Positions 1-8,404 of a DNA stretch of 64,000 nucleotides are shown here, piece by piece. The stretch comes from an uncultured Bacilli bacterium. Lineage in GTDB: Bacteria; Bacillota_I; Bacilli_A; RF39; UBA660. Every line of letters starts with the position of its first letter. Position 1 is the first letter of the stretch. The position numbers and the translations under genes are program-made. The notes below the pieces were generated by a model, which was not told where the DNA came from, searched no databases, and saw only the letters and a list, made by a program, of their open reading frames with translations. The stretch is taken from positions 1 to 64,000 of the forward strand of contig CAKPMC010000004.1 of assembly GCA_934167875.1 (NCBI GenBank). The letters run 5' to 3'.

Positions 1-129
1 TTAAATACATTTTTAACAAATATTCCTATTATTATGAATAATATAATGGATAATTATTTAGAATTCGCAATTAAAACTAAATTCGAATATTCTAATTATA
101 TTTCGAATCAAACATCAATAAAAAGATAA
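1..129 (+). CDS. C-terminal end of an unidentified protein (cut by window edge)
   Basis: Frame 1 is open from the first base to a TAA at 127-129 and encodes 42 residues rich in Asn, Ile and Lys. The start lies outside the window. I do not recognise the family. It may be a real C-terminus or part of the decayed acetyltransferase region that follows. Confidence 0.3.
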   Translation, partial: LNTFLTNIPIIMNNIMDNYLEFAIKTKFEYSNYISNQTSIKR

Positions 130-213
130 TTTATTATATATAATAGATGATTAAAATAATATAGAAAATAGCTAGAGTTTGTATGCACTAATAAAGAAAA
201 GAAAGTAAATAAA

Positions 214-424
214 ATGAATAATCTAATAATAGAAATTCCAAGCATCAATGATCAAGAAAAGATAAATAAATTAGCTGTTCAAGTACAGGATTTACATGTA
301 AAATGGCGAAATAATTTATTTATTAAACAATGATATGATGTCAAAAGAAAGGTTAGAGGATTTAATCAAGCGAAAAGAATATTAGTAGCAAGATTGAATA
401 ATAAAATGATAAGAAGGAGAAACA
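214..424 (+). pseudogene. Decayed GNAT acetyltransferase
   Basis: An ATG at 214 opens a frame reading MNNLIIEIPSINDQ and then KINKLAVQVQDLHVKWRN, the usual start of a small GNAT N-acetyltransferase. It stops at a TGA at 331. The homology continues in the next frame (MMSKERLEDLIKRKEY) and then in a third frame (ILVARLNNKMI), which looks like the GNAT beta-strand before the acetyl-CoA site. At least two frameshifts are therefore needed, and the acetyl-CoA-binding half is missing. The remnant runs into the start of the downstream methyltransferase. GNAT assignment is by motif pattern only. Confidence 0.55.
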
Positions 425-1051
425 ATGAATAATTACTGGGATAATATTTACTGGGAAAAACATATAAAAGAAGATGATTTAAATAATATAGAAGATAACT
501 GGATATTTAATTATATGAAGTATTTACCTAAAACTGGTAACTTACTAGACTTAGGCTGTGGTGTAGGACAATATTCTACTTACTTTTATAATTTAGGTTA
601 TAGTGTATCATCATGTGATATTTCATCAAAAGCACTAGAAATTTTAAATGAAAGAAATAAAAATATTAAAACAAAGATACAAGATATTAATAAACCATTA
701 GAATATAAAGATAATGAATTTGATATAGTCTTTGCTAACTTATCAATACATTTTTTAAGTGATGAAAATACTAAAAACCTACTAAGTGAAATAAAAAGAA
801 TTCTAAAACCTAATGGTATATTTATAGGTAGTGTCAATTCAACCAAAGCTTATGAATTTATAAAAGACCATATTATTAAATTAGAAGATAATTATTATGA
901 TAGTAATGGTAGAACAGTAAGACTTTTTGATGATAAATCATTTGATAAGTATTTTATTGATTTTGATAAAATTACTCTTACTGAAAAGGAAAGTGATAGA
1001 TTTGGTAAACAAAAAAATAAATGGGAATTTGTTTATAAAGTAAGGAAGTGA
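425..1051 (+). CDS. Class I SAM-dependent methyltransferase
   Basis: This 208-residue soluble protein has the Rossmann-fold methyltransferase motif I LLDLGCGVGQYS near residues 40-51, the acidic strand-2 residue in VSSCDIS, and post-motif strand FDIVFANLSIHFL, as in the Methyltransf_11/25 families. An AAGGAG Shine-Dalgarno lies just before the ATG. It should transfer a methyl group from S-adenosylmethionine. The substrate cannot be told from sequence. It is the only intact gene among decayed acetyltransferases, a typical setting for small stand-alone modifying enzymes that are gained and lost quickly. Confidence 0.85.
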   Translation: MNNYWDNIYWEKHIKEDDLNNIEDNWIFNYMKYLPKTGNLLDLGCGVGQYSTYFYNLGYSVSSCDISSKALEILNERNKNIKTKIQDINKPLEYKDNEFDIVFANLSIHFLSDENTKNLLSEIKRILKPNGIFIGSVNSTKAYEFIKDHIIKLEDNYYDSNGRTVRLFDDKSFDKYFIDFDKITLTEKESDRFGKQKNKWEFVYKVRK

Positions 1052-1055
1052 AAAT

Positions 1056-1223
1056 ATAGAAAAATTAAAACATGTAAAACCATCAAAAGAGTATGAACAA
1101 GAGGCATTAGAATATATAAATGAATTTTATGAATATAACTCTGATATATATGAACCATTAATTATAAAAGATACTGTAAGATTAAAAAAAATAATATTAA
1201 AATGGAGTGATATTTACGCTTAG
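1056..1223 (+). pseudogene. GNAT acetyltransferase fragment without a start codon
   Basis: The frame EKLKHVKPSKEYEQEALEYI resembles the N-terminus of a GNAT protein, but ATA stands at 1056 where an ATG would be expected behind the AAGGAAGTG ribosome-binding sequence. Only about 50 residues remain before a TAG at 1221, and the second part no longer resembles the family. I read it as a truncated remnant. Non-ATG initiation at ATA is possible but unlikely. Confidence 0.45.
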
Positions 1224-1742
1224 TCCAACGTTAGAAACTGAAAGATTAATTATAAGAAGATTTAAAGAAACAGATATAGATATGCAGTATGAAATAATTC
1301 TTGATAGTAGATTAGCAACTTATATTCAATTTCCGGATTTAACTAAACAAGAGGAATTAGAATGTATCAAAAATTGGATAAATGAAGCAGATGAATCCAA
1401 ATATGAAAAATGGGTAATAGAATTAAAAAAAGATAATACACCGATTGGAAATATCTCAGTTAATGGTATAAATAAAAAAATAATTACTGCAATGTTGGGT
1501 ACGTAATTCTATATGATTACCAAAATAATGGTTATGCAACTGAAGCACTAAAGAAAGTATCAGATTATTTATTAAATGATAGAAACTATTATTTAGTAGA
1601 ATGTTCATGTAACGAATTAAATACCCAATCATCAAAAGTAATGCTAAAAGCTGGTTTTAAAAAGGATGGCTATATCGCTAATAGAAGACTAAATAAAAAT
1701 GGAACATATTCAGGAGTAGAATACTATAGTAAGACAAAATAA
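1207..1742 (+). pseudogene. RimJ/RimL-type GNAT acetyltransferase, frameshifted
   Basis: The first part (TLETERLIIRRFKETD, then PIGNISVNG) is the start of a RimJ/RimL-like GNAT. It stops at TAA 1504. The missing half continues in another frame with the acetyl-CoA loop region NNGYATEALKKVSDYLL and ends at a TAA at 1740-1742. A single frameshift near 1500 joins the two. The GGAG at 1204-1207 is spaced correctly for ACG at 1216, suggesting the original ATG has mutated to ACG as well. With both defects I call it a pseudogene, though a sequencing or assembly error could cause the frameshift. Confidence 0.75.
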
Positions 1743-1763
1743 TAAACTTATTTTTCTAATTTA

Positions 1764-1807
1764 TGCTATAATTATACATAGTTATTTGTTATAATACTAT
1801 GTATAAT
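1764..1807 (+). promoter_or_regulatory. gatC leader: extended -10 elements and 12-bp perfect hairpin
   Basis: TG-C-TATAAT at 1764-1772 is an extended -10 element, and a second TG-T-TATAAT occurs at 1787-1795. No good -35 is seen for either. A 12-bp perfect inverted repeat (ATTATACATAGT at 1771-1782, ACTATGTATAAT at 1796-1807) is followed by a run of T, so the leader could fold into a terminator-like hairpin just before the gatC ribosome-binding site. Confidence 0.45.
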
Positions 1808-1825
1808 TTTTTTATGGAGGTAAGT

Positions 1826-2119
1826 ATGGATAAACTAACTAAAGAAGAAGTATTACACGTTGCTCATCTAGCTAGAATTGCTGTAACAGATGAAGAAATA
1901 AGTAAATACCAAGTAGAATTAAAAAAATTACTAGACGAAGTTGATAAAATAAAAGAAATAGAAGTAATAGATGATGAACTATTAGTAACTCCAGTAGAAC
2001 ACGAATCTGTTCCAAGAAGTGATGAATGTACTCATAGTATATCATTTGATGAGGTTAAAAAAAATGTTCCAAGTAGTATGGGAAATTTTGTAGAGGTTCC
2101 GGTGATGGTAAATGAATAG
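1826..2119 (+). CDS. gatC: Asp-tRNA(Asn)/Glu-tRNA(Gln) amidotransferase subunit C
   Basis: This 97-residue protein has the GatC pattern VLHVAHLARIAVTDEE at the start and RSDE in the C-terminal half. GatC stabilises GatA and ties it to GatB in the amidotransferase that converts misacylated Glu-tRNA(Gln) or Asp-tRNA(Asn) into the correct amide form. An earlier ATG at 1799 is in frame, but the ATG at 1826 follows a strong GGAGG and gives the family's normal N-terminus. The gene overlaps gatA by 8 bases and heads a gatCAB operon, the common Gram-positive order. Confidence 0.95.
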   Translation: MDKLTKEEVLHVAHLARIAVTDEEISKYQVELKKLLDEVDKIKEIEVIDDELLVTPVEHESVPRSDECTHSISFDEVKKNVPSSMGNFVEVPVMVNE

Positions 2120-3554
2120 ATATTTAGATTTAAGTATAAAAGAACTACATAAATTATTAGTAGAGAAAAAGATAACTCCATTAATGCTAGTAGAAGAAGC
2201 TTATAGTAGAATAGAAGAAAATAGTGATTTGAATAGCTTTATTACTCTTAACAAAACAGAAGCAACTACTTTTGCTGAAAAACTAGGAAGTGAAGAAGTA
2301 GAAAAAGATAATCTACTATGGGGTATTCCTATTGCTATTAAAGATAATATTTCTACCAAAGATTTAAGAACTACTTGTGCATCACACATGTTAGAAAATT
2401 ATGTTCCTATTTATGATGCTACTGTAATTGAAAAAGTAAAAGCTAGGAAAATGATTATCATTGGTAAAACCAATATGGATGAATTTGCTATGGGTTCAAC
2501 AAGCCGTACTAGTTATTTTGGTGCTCCTAAAAATCCAATTGATAAAACTAAAATTACTGGTGGTTCATCAGGTGGAAGTGCCGCTTGTGTAAGAGGTAAT
2601 TTAGTACCACTTGCTCTAGGAACTGATACAGGTGGCTCAATCCGTCAACCAGCAAGTTATACAGGAATAGTAGGTATGAAACCAACTTATGGTAGAGTTT
2701 CTCGTTATGGCTTAATTGCTTTCGGTTCAAGCCTAGATCAAATTGGACCAATGACTAGAAATGTTTATGAAAATGCTTTATTATTAAACAGTTTAGTTGG
2801 TAAGGATAATAAAGATTTAACTTCAGAACCACAAGAAGTAGAAGATTTTACTAGACTAATTGGTAAAGATATAAAAGGTATGAAAATAGCTATTCCTAAT
2901 TATTTTGTTAGTGATATAGTATCACCTGTAATATTAGAAAAACTTAATAATGTTGTATCTGTTTTAAAAGAAAATGGTGCTATAGTTGATTATGTTGATA
3001 TGAAATATCTAGATCAAGCTGTTACTTTATATCAAATTATTGCGATGGGTGAAGCAAGTAGCAATCTAGCTCGTTTCGATGGTGTTAAGTTTGGTTATCG
3101 TAGTGAAAAATCAAATAGTGTTGAAGAAATGTATGCTAATACAAGATGTGAAGGTTTTGGTAAAGAAGTAAAGCGTAGAATCATGGTAGGAAGTTATTTA
3201 CTAAGTGGTGATAATGCTAAAATCTACTACGATAAAGCTTTATCTATTAGAAATGCTATGAAAAAAGAATTTGATCGTGTATTTAAAGATTATGATTACA
3301 TTTTTGGACCAACTACTACTACTGTTGCTTATGGTTTAGATGAAAGCTTAGATGATCCAACTAAGTCATTCATGGATGATGTTTTAGTAATACCAGTTAA
3401 CATGGCTGGTCTTCCTGGTTTAAATATTCCTATGGGTCATGATTCTGATAATATGCCAATAGGTCTACATATCATAGGTAATCGTAATGAAGAAGCTAAA
3501 ATGTATCAAATGGCTTCCTTCCTAGAAAGTGCCTTAAGTAAGGAGGTAAAATAA
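2112..3554 (+). CDS. gatA: Asp-tRNA(Asn)/Glu-tRNA(Gln) amidotransferase subunit A
   Basis: This 480-residue protein is the amidase-signature subunit, which releases ammonia from glutamine or asparagine for tRNA-bound Glu/Asp. The catalytic Lys lies in IPIAIKDNI, and the Ser-cisSer pair in GGSSGGSAA and TDTGGSIRQPA. Length matches the family. The start overlaps the end of gatC, and the stop overlaps the gatB start, so the three subunits are translationally coupled. Nothing unusual was seen. The operon implies the indirect route to Gln-tRNA or Asn-tRNA. Confidence 0.97.
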   Translation: MNRYLDLSIKELHKLLVEKKITPLMLVEEAYSRIEENSDLNSFITLNKTEATTFAEKLGSEEVEKDNLLWGIPIAIKDNISTKDLRTTCASHMLENYVPIYDATVIEKVKARKMIIIGKTNMDEFAMGSTSRTSYFGAPKNPIDKTKITGGSSGGSAACVRGNLVPLALGTDTGGSIRQPASYTGIVGMKPTYGRVSRYGLIAFGSSLDQIGPMTRNVYENALLLNSLVGKDNKDLTSEPQEVEDFTRLIGKDIKGMKIAIPNYFVSDIVSPVILEKLNNVVSVLKENGAIVDYVDMKYLDQAVTLYQIIAMGEASSNLARFDGVKFGYRSEKSNSVEEMYANTRCEGFGKEVKRRIMVGSYLLSGDNAKIYYDKALSIRNAMKKEFDRVFKDYDYIFGPTTTTVAYGLDESLDDPTKSFMDDVLVIPVNMAGLPGLNIPMGHDSDNMPIGLHIIGNRNEEAKMYQMASFLESALSKEVK

Positions 3555-4963
3555 TGAACGATTATAAAACTACAGTAGGAATTGAGGTTCACTGTGAACT
3601 AAAATCAAATACTAAAATGTTTTCTGACTCTTTAAATAATTATGGTACAGTAGCTAATACCAATATAAATGAAATTGATTTTGCTCTACCTGGTACTTTG
3701 CCTAATATTAATACTTATGGTATTGAATTAGGATTAAAAGCAGCCTTAGCTCTAAACTGTGAAATTAATAAAAAAGTTATGTTTGATAGAAAAAATTATT
3801 TCTATCCCGACTTACCTAAAGGATATCAAATAACTCAAGCTAGAAATCCAATAGGTATTAATGGCTATGTAGAAATAGAAGTAGATGGAATAAAAAAGAA
3901 AATAGGTATTCATGACATCCACATTGAAGAAGATACATGCAAAAGTACTCATGCTGAGACTAAGTCATATCTAGATTTCAATCGTAATGGTGTACCTTTA
4001 ATTGAAATAGTATCAGAACCAGATATGGCTAGTGATAAAGAAGCTATGGCATATCTTGAAAAGTTAAGAGAATTACTTTTATATACTAATGTCTCAGACT
4101 GTAAGATGGAAGAAGGAAGTATGAGATGTGACGTCAATGTCTCTGTATCTAAAACAGATAAACTAGGAACTCGTACTGAAACTAAAAATATAGGATCAAT
4201 TAGTAGTGTAGGGCGCGCTATTATAGCTGAAACTGCAAGACAAGTAGAAGAATTAGAACAGGGAAATATTATTAGAGAGGAAACAAGACGTTTCGATGAA
4301 AAACAAAATCGTACTATTCTAATGCGTGTTAAAGAAACAGGAAATGATTATAGATATTTTCCAGAACCTGATATTCCTCCTTTTACTTTAGAAGACAGTT
4401 ATATCGATAATGTTAAAAACAACATGGAAGTATTACCAGATTCAAGAAGAAAAATATATGCTGAAGCTGGTATTAATCCTATAAATATTGAAAAAATAAT
4501 AGCTAATAAACAAATAAGTGATTATTTACTAGATATCAAAGCAAATCTCGTAATAGCTAGTAATCTCTTATTAGGAGAAATCTCAGCTTATCTAAATAAA
4601 ACTGGTAAGAAATTAGAAGAAACCAAATTATCTAAAGATAAATTTACTATTTTAGTAGATAAATTAGATAAAAAAGAAATAAATAATCAAATCTTTAAAG
4701 AAATATTAGTTGAAATAATGGAAACTGATAATGATATCAACAAAATTGTGGAAAACAAGAAAGTTGATGCCATTGATGAAGATAAATTAATTAGTATAGT
4801 GGAAAACATTATTTCACTTAATCCATCAAGTGTAGATGATTACAAGCAAGGAAAAGATAGGGCTGTTAAATTCCTAATGGGACAGGTTATGAAAGAAACA
4901 AAGGGTAAAGCAGATCCGGCTTTAGCTAATCGCATTCTTCAGGAGGAATTAAGAAAACAATAG
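3554..4963 (+). CDS. gatB: Asp-tRNA(Asn)/Glu-tRNA(Gln) amidotransferase subunit B
   Basis: GatB phosphorylates the tRNA-bound Glu/Asp and receives ammonia from GatA. Hallmarks are TTVGIEVHCELKSNTKMFS at the start, FDRKNYFYPDLPKGYQITQ, and DFNRNGVPLIEIVSEPD. The C-terminal YqeY-like tail domain, with VKFLMGQVMKETKGKADP, contacts tRNA. At 469 residues it is full length. The ATG overlaps the gatA TAA by one base and is preceded by AGGAGG. It is the last gene of the operon, and a new promoter follows at once. Confidence 0.97.
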   Translation: MNDYKTTVGIEVHCELKSNTKMFSDSLNNYGTVANTNINEIDFALPGTLPNINTYGIELGLKAALALNCEINKKVMFDRKNYFYPDLPKGYQITQARNPIGINGYVEIEVDGIKKKIGIHDIHIEEDTCKSTHAETKSYLDFNRNGVPLIEIVSEPDMASDKEAMAYLEKLRELLLYTNVSDCKMEEGSMRCDVNVSVSKTDKLGTRTETKNIGSISSVGRAIIAETARQVEELEQGNIIREETRRFDEKQNRTILMRVKETGNDYRYFPEPDIPPFTLEDSYIDNVKNNMEVLPDSRRKIYAEAGINPINIEKIIANKQISDYLLDIKANLVIASNLLLGEISAYLNKTGKKLEETKLSKDKFTILVDKLDKKEINNQIFKEILVEIMETDNDINKIVENKKVDAIDEDKLISIVENIISLNPSSVDDYKQGKDRAVKFLMGQVMKETKGKADPALANRILQEELRKQ

Positions 4964-4968
4964 TTTGA

Positions 4969-4997
4969 TTGAACTTAAATAAAAACTATTGTATAAT
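4969..4997 (+). promoter_or_regulatory. Sigma-A promoter TTGAAC-17-TATAAT
   Basis: TTGAAC at 4969-4974 and a perfect TATAAT at 4992-4997 are separated by 17 bases, directly upstream of the anchored protein at 5020 and the GGDEF gene. It separates this group from gatCAB. Confidence 0.7.
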
Positions 4998-5019
4998 GAA
5001 TAATAGAAGGTGATAATTA

Positions 5020-5490
5020 ATGAAATGGATAAAAAAGAATAAATTCACTGTAATCGCAATTACTATCTTTGTAGTACTAGCAATTATTGGTTATAAAGCC
5101 AAGGAAATGTTTTTTCCTAATCAAAGAACTGCTATTTATGGTGATAGATTAGATGGTAAAATAGCTGTAGAACAAAAGACATATGATGAAATGAAAGCCA
5201 AAATAAGTGAAAGTGATAAAGTAAAGAATGTATCAATCCGTGAAAATGGTAGACGTATTGATATCATGGTAACTGTAAATGGTGATACTAGTAAAAGTGA
5301 TGCTAAGAAATTAGTTGATAACATTCTAGAACCATTTTCAGAAAGTCAAATAGGTTATTATGATTTTCAAATGTATATTAAAAAAGATGAAACAGAAGAA
5401 AATGACTTTCCAATTATTGGTTATAAACAACATAATAGTTCTAGCTTTGTTTGGAGCAAAGATAGAGACAAAACAGAGAAGGACAAGTAG
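5020..5490 (+). CDS. Small membrane-anchored protein of unknown function
   Basis: This 156-residue protein has a short basic N-terminus and one membrane segment (about residues 9-27, FTVIAITIFVVLAIIGY). The rest is an exported, charged alpha/beta domain of about 125 residues and a Lys/Asp-rich tail. I do not recognise the family. AGGTGAT lies at the right distance from the ATG. It ends two bases before the GGDEF gene and shares its promoter, so the two probably act in the same envelope process. That link is inference. Confidence 0.7.
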   Translation: MKWIKKNKFTVIAITIFVVLAIIGYKAKEMFFPNQRTAIYGDRLDGKIAVEQKTYDEMKAKISESDKVKNVSIRENGRRIDIMVTVNGDTSKSDAKKLVDNILEPFSESQIGYYDFQMYIKKDETEENDFPIIGYKQHNSSSFVWSKDRDKTEKDK

Positions 5491-5492
5491 TT

Positions 5493-7526
5493 ATGAAAAA
5501 GAAATTAATTATTATTATTCCTATTCTAATAGCATTATTAGTGTTTATAGGAGTATATGCATACTTTAATCATGAAGATGCTAAAACGAGTTTGACAGTA
5601 AGAGAAAAAAAGTGGATTACCAATAACTCTGATAAAAAATATGATTTTGAAATAGTAAACAACTTACCAGTATACTCAATGGATGGTACTGGAGTAATTT
5701 TTGATTTTATTAATAATTTTGAAATTGATACTAATTTAGAATTTAATAAAATATCTTATTTAAAAGAATCAACTCCACAAACATCAGGACTTAGAATTCG
5801 TATCTTAAGTAATGATACTAATTTATCAGAAAATGATTTATTAATAGCTGAAGATGGCTATGTAGCTATCAGCAAAAAGAATATTCGATATGATAAAATA
5901 TCTGATATGAGTAATCAAACAATTGGTGCCTTAACTAATGATATAGGTGAAATAAGTTATTTTTTAAAAACAGCTACCAATTTAACATATAAACCATATG
6001 ACAGCATTGAAAATATGTTAACTGATTTAGAGAGTGGTACAATTACTACAATTATAATACCTCAAATAATGTACCTAGATGAAACTTTATCTAAAGATTC
6101 ATATTATATAAACTATTATTTTACAGAAATGGCAAAAAAATATGTATTAACATTAAGTAATGATAATAAAGAACTAAATAATATTGTTAAAAAATATTAT
6201 ACTAAATGGAAAAAAACTTATTATGTTTCTACTTATAATGAAGAATATTTAAAATACTATATTAGTCAAAAGAATATTAATGACAAAACTAAAGCAGCAA
6301 TGCTTTCAAAAACTTACACATATGGTTATATTGAAAATGCCCCATATGAATCAAAAGTTGATGGTACTCCATCAGGAATATCAGCTGAGTATATAGCTCG
6401 TTTAAAAAGATTAACTGGAATTGACTTTAACTATAAAAAATATAAAAATGTAGCTGCCTTAAAACAAGCAGTAGCTAATCAAGAAGTAGACATCTATTTC
6501 AATCAATTTGATTTATCAGCTAGTGGTTATACAAATACTGTTTCTCCATTTGTAGAGGAATATGTAATACTTCGTAATAATAAAAATAAAGAAAATGTAA
6601 CTACTTTTGAAGAATTAAAATCAAAGACCGTAAACATGTTAGCTGATACAGCACTTCTTAACTATTTTCAATCAAATTCTAAAGCTAATATAAATATAGT
6701 TAATAAGTTAGATGATTTATCTAAAAATAATAATTTAATTATCCTTGATAAAGAAACCTATTTATATTATCGAAATACTAAGTTTAGTAAATATGAAGTA
6801 ATATATAATAACACGATGACTAATAATTATACTTTTGGTGTATTAAATAGTAATAATGAGTTATTTAAGTTATTTAATTATTTAATAACTACTAATTCTT
6901 ATTATAATTATCGTATTAGTGGACTTAATTCATTAAACTTATCTTTAGTTGATAGAACTTCTTTTGAAGAATTCTATTTGATAGTATTAGGAATAGTTTT
7001 ATTACCATTATTAGTATTATTAGCTCTATATTTAATCTTAAAAAATAAAAAGAAACAAACTAAAGTAAGAAAAGAAGATCGTCGTAAATATACAGATATT
7101 TTAACTTCTCTTAAAAACAGGAATTATTTAAATTTAAATATGCCAATTTGGGAAGCAAGTAAAATATATCCACAAACTATTGTTATGATTGATTTGAATA
7201 ATATTAAGTATGTTAATGATAATTATGGACATGAAGCAGGAGATAATTTAATTGTTGCTACTGCCTCAACTTTAGTAAATACTCAATTAGAAAATAGCGA
7301 AATTATTCGTACTGATGGTAATGAGTTCCTAGTTTATTTAGTAGGATACACTGAAAAACAAATTGATACTTACTGTAAAAAATTAACTAAGGAATTAAAA
7401 GAATTACCATATGGTTTTGGTGCAGCTATTGGATATAGTATGATAATGGATGACATCAAGACTATAGATGATGCAATAAATGAAGCGACATTAGAAATGA
7501 AGACCAAAAAAGAAGAATCAAAGTAG
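5493..7526 (+). CDS. Membrane sensor with substrate-binding-like domains and a degenerate GGDEF domain
   Basis: This 677-residue protein has an N-terminal membrane anchor (about 5-22), then an exported region that looks like two tandem family-3-type solute-binding domains. The second contains ENAPYESKVDGTPSGISAEY. A second membrane segment lies near 490-515. The cytoplasmic end is a GGDEF domain: IDLNNIKYVNDNYGHEAGD carries the metal- and substrate-binding residues, but the signature is DGNEF (608-612), so the first Gly and the metal-binding Asp/Glu are replaced. It probably senses a small ligand outside the cell. Cyclase activity is doubtful, and it may only bind GTP or a nucleotide. No EAL, HD-GYP or PilZ partner was seen here. 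Confidence 0.8.
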   Translation: MKKKLIIIIPILIALLVFIGVYAYFNHEDAKTSLTVREKKWITNNSDKKYDFEIVNNLPVYSMDGTGVIFDFINNFEIDTNLEFNKISYLKESTPQTSGLRIRILSNDTNLSENDLLIAEDGYVAISKKNIRYDKISDMSNQTIGALTNDIGEISYFLKTATNLTYKPYDSIENMLTDLESGTITTIIIPQIMYLDETLSKDSYYINYYFTEMAKKYVLTLSNDNKELNNIVKKYYTKWKKTYYVSTYNEEYLKYYISQKNINDKTKAAMLSKTYTYGYIENAPYESKVDGTPSGISAEYIARLKRLTGIDFNYKKYKNVAALKQAVANQEVDIYFNQFDLSASGYTNTVSPFVEEYVILRNNKNKENVTTFEELKSKTVNMLADTALLNYFQSNSKANINIVNKLDDLSKNNNLIILDKETYLYYRNTKFSKYEVIYNNTMTNNYTFGVLNSNNELFKLFNYLITTNSYYNYRISGLNSLNLSLVDRTSFEEFYLIVLGIVLLPLLVLLALYLILKNKKKQTKVRKEDRRKYTDILTSLKNRNYLNLNMPIWEASKIYPQTIVMIDLNNIKYVNDNYGHEAGDNLIVATASTLVNTQLENSEIIRTDGNEFLVYLVGYTEKQIDTYCKKLTKELKELPYGFGAAIGYSMIMDDIKTIDDAINEATLEMKTKKEESK

Positions 7527-7542
7527 AAATTAGGTGATTATC

Positions 7543-8373
7543 TTGGTTGAAAAATCAAAGACATTCATGAAAAGAGTATTAGAAATAATTAAAAAGCCAG
7601 AGATGAGGATACTTCCAGGCCAACTGGCTTTTTTCTTATTGCTTTCAATAATACCTCTTTTTGCTATAATAGCTGTTGTAGCAGCTAAATTTTCGCTATC
7701 AATAGAATCTTTAATTCAAGTTATTAATCAAAATCTTCCCAAAGAAGTAGCTGATTTTATAATTCAAATAATTGGTGGTAAAAGTATTAGTATGAACATA
7801 GTTATCTTCTGTGTTTCAGGATTTATCTTAGCTTCAAATGGACCACATTCTATGATAATTAGTTCAAATATTCTATATAAAGTAAAAGATAAAGACTTTC
7901 TCACTAGAAGAATCAAAGCTATTTTGATGACAATTATTTTAGTAATTCTATTCTTATTCGTGTTGGCTGTCCCTGCTTTTGGTGATAAAATAGTTAACAT
8001 TATAGTTAGTTTAATTGCTAACGATAAAATTGGTAAAGCCATTAGCATTGGCTATAATATTTTGAAATACCCAACATCTATATTAATAATTTTCTTTTTT
8101 ATAAAATTATTATATACAATGGCTCCAGATACAACTATTAAAAGTAAAGATACCACAACAGGTGCCTTTGTAACCACAATAGGTTGGATAATTTCAACAG
8201 AAGTATATTCATTTTATGTATCATCATTTGCTAAATATAACTTATTGTATGGTAGTGTTGCGAATCTAATTATTTTATTTCTATGGATATACTTATTATC
8301 ATATATATTTGTTTTAGGTATGGCACTTAATGCCAGCAGTCATGTTGATGCAATTGATAAAAACAACGACTAG
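7543..8373 (+). CDS. YihY/BrkB-family inner membrane protein
   Basis: This roughly 276-residue protein has about six membrane segments. It shows the family's early amphipathic region followed by LPGQLAFFLLLSIIPL, and the C-terminal SVANLIILFLWIYLLSYIFVLG. The family is widespread and its transport role is unproven. I choose TTG at 7543 because AGGTG sits six bases upstream. The GTG at 7534 would place that sequence inside the gene. The early coding region holds a terminator-like hairpin (see 7591), and the end holds the promoter for the next gene. Confidence 0.85.
   Translation: MVEKSKTFMKRVLEIIKKPEMRILPGQLAFFLLLSIIPLFAIIAVVAAKFSLSIESLIQVINQNLPKEVADFIIQIIGGKSISMNIVIFCVSGFILASNGPHSMIISSNILYKVKDKDFLTRRIKAILMTIILVILFLFVLAVPAFGDKIVNIIVSLIANDKIGKAISIGYNILKYPTSILIIFFFIKLLYTMAPDTTIKSKDTTTGAFVTTIGWIISTEVYSFYVSSFAKYNLLYGSVANLIILFLWIYLLSYIFVLGMALNASSHVDAIDKNND
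7591..7636 (+). terminator. Terminator-like hairpin inside the YihY coding region
   Basis: AAAAAGCCAG at 7591-7600 pairs perfectly with CTGGCTTTTT at 7624-7633 and is followed by more T. It has the form of an intrinsic terminator with a 23-base loop, but it lies about 50 bases inside the yihY frame and encodes ordinary residues. It could be chance, or could lower transcription of yihY when translation is slow. Confidence 0.35.
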
Positions 8374-8382
8374 TGCTATAAT
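8354..8382 (+). promoter_or_regulatory. Sigma-A promoter TTGATA-17-TATAAT
   Basis: TTGATA at 8354-8359, a 17-base spacer ending in TGC, and TATAAT at 8377-8382 overlap the end of the YihY gene and drive the LTA-synthase-like gene 20 bases on. Confidence 0.7.
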
Positions 8383-8404
8383 GTAAAAAGAGAGGGTTGC
8401 TGTG

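Noticed and set aside
598..846. Open frame on the opposite strand of the methyltransferase
   Set aside because: It mirrors a strongly supported gene, has no ribosome-binding site and no recognisable family. Similar antisense frames across the window were dismissed for the same reasons.
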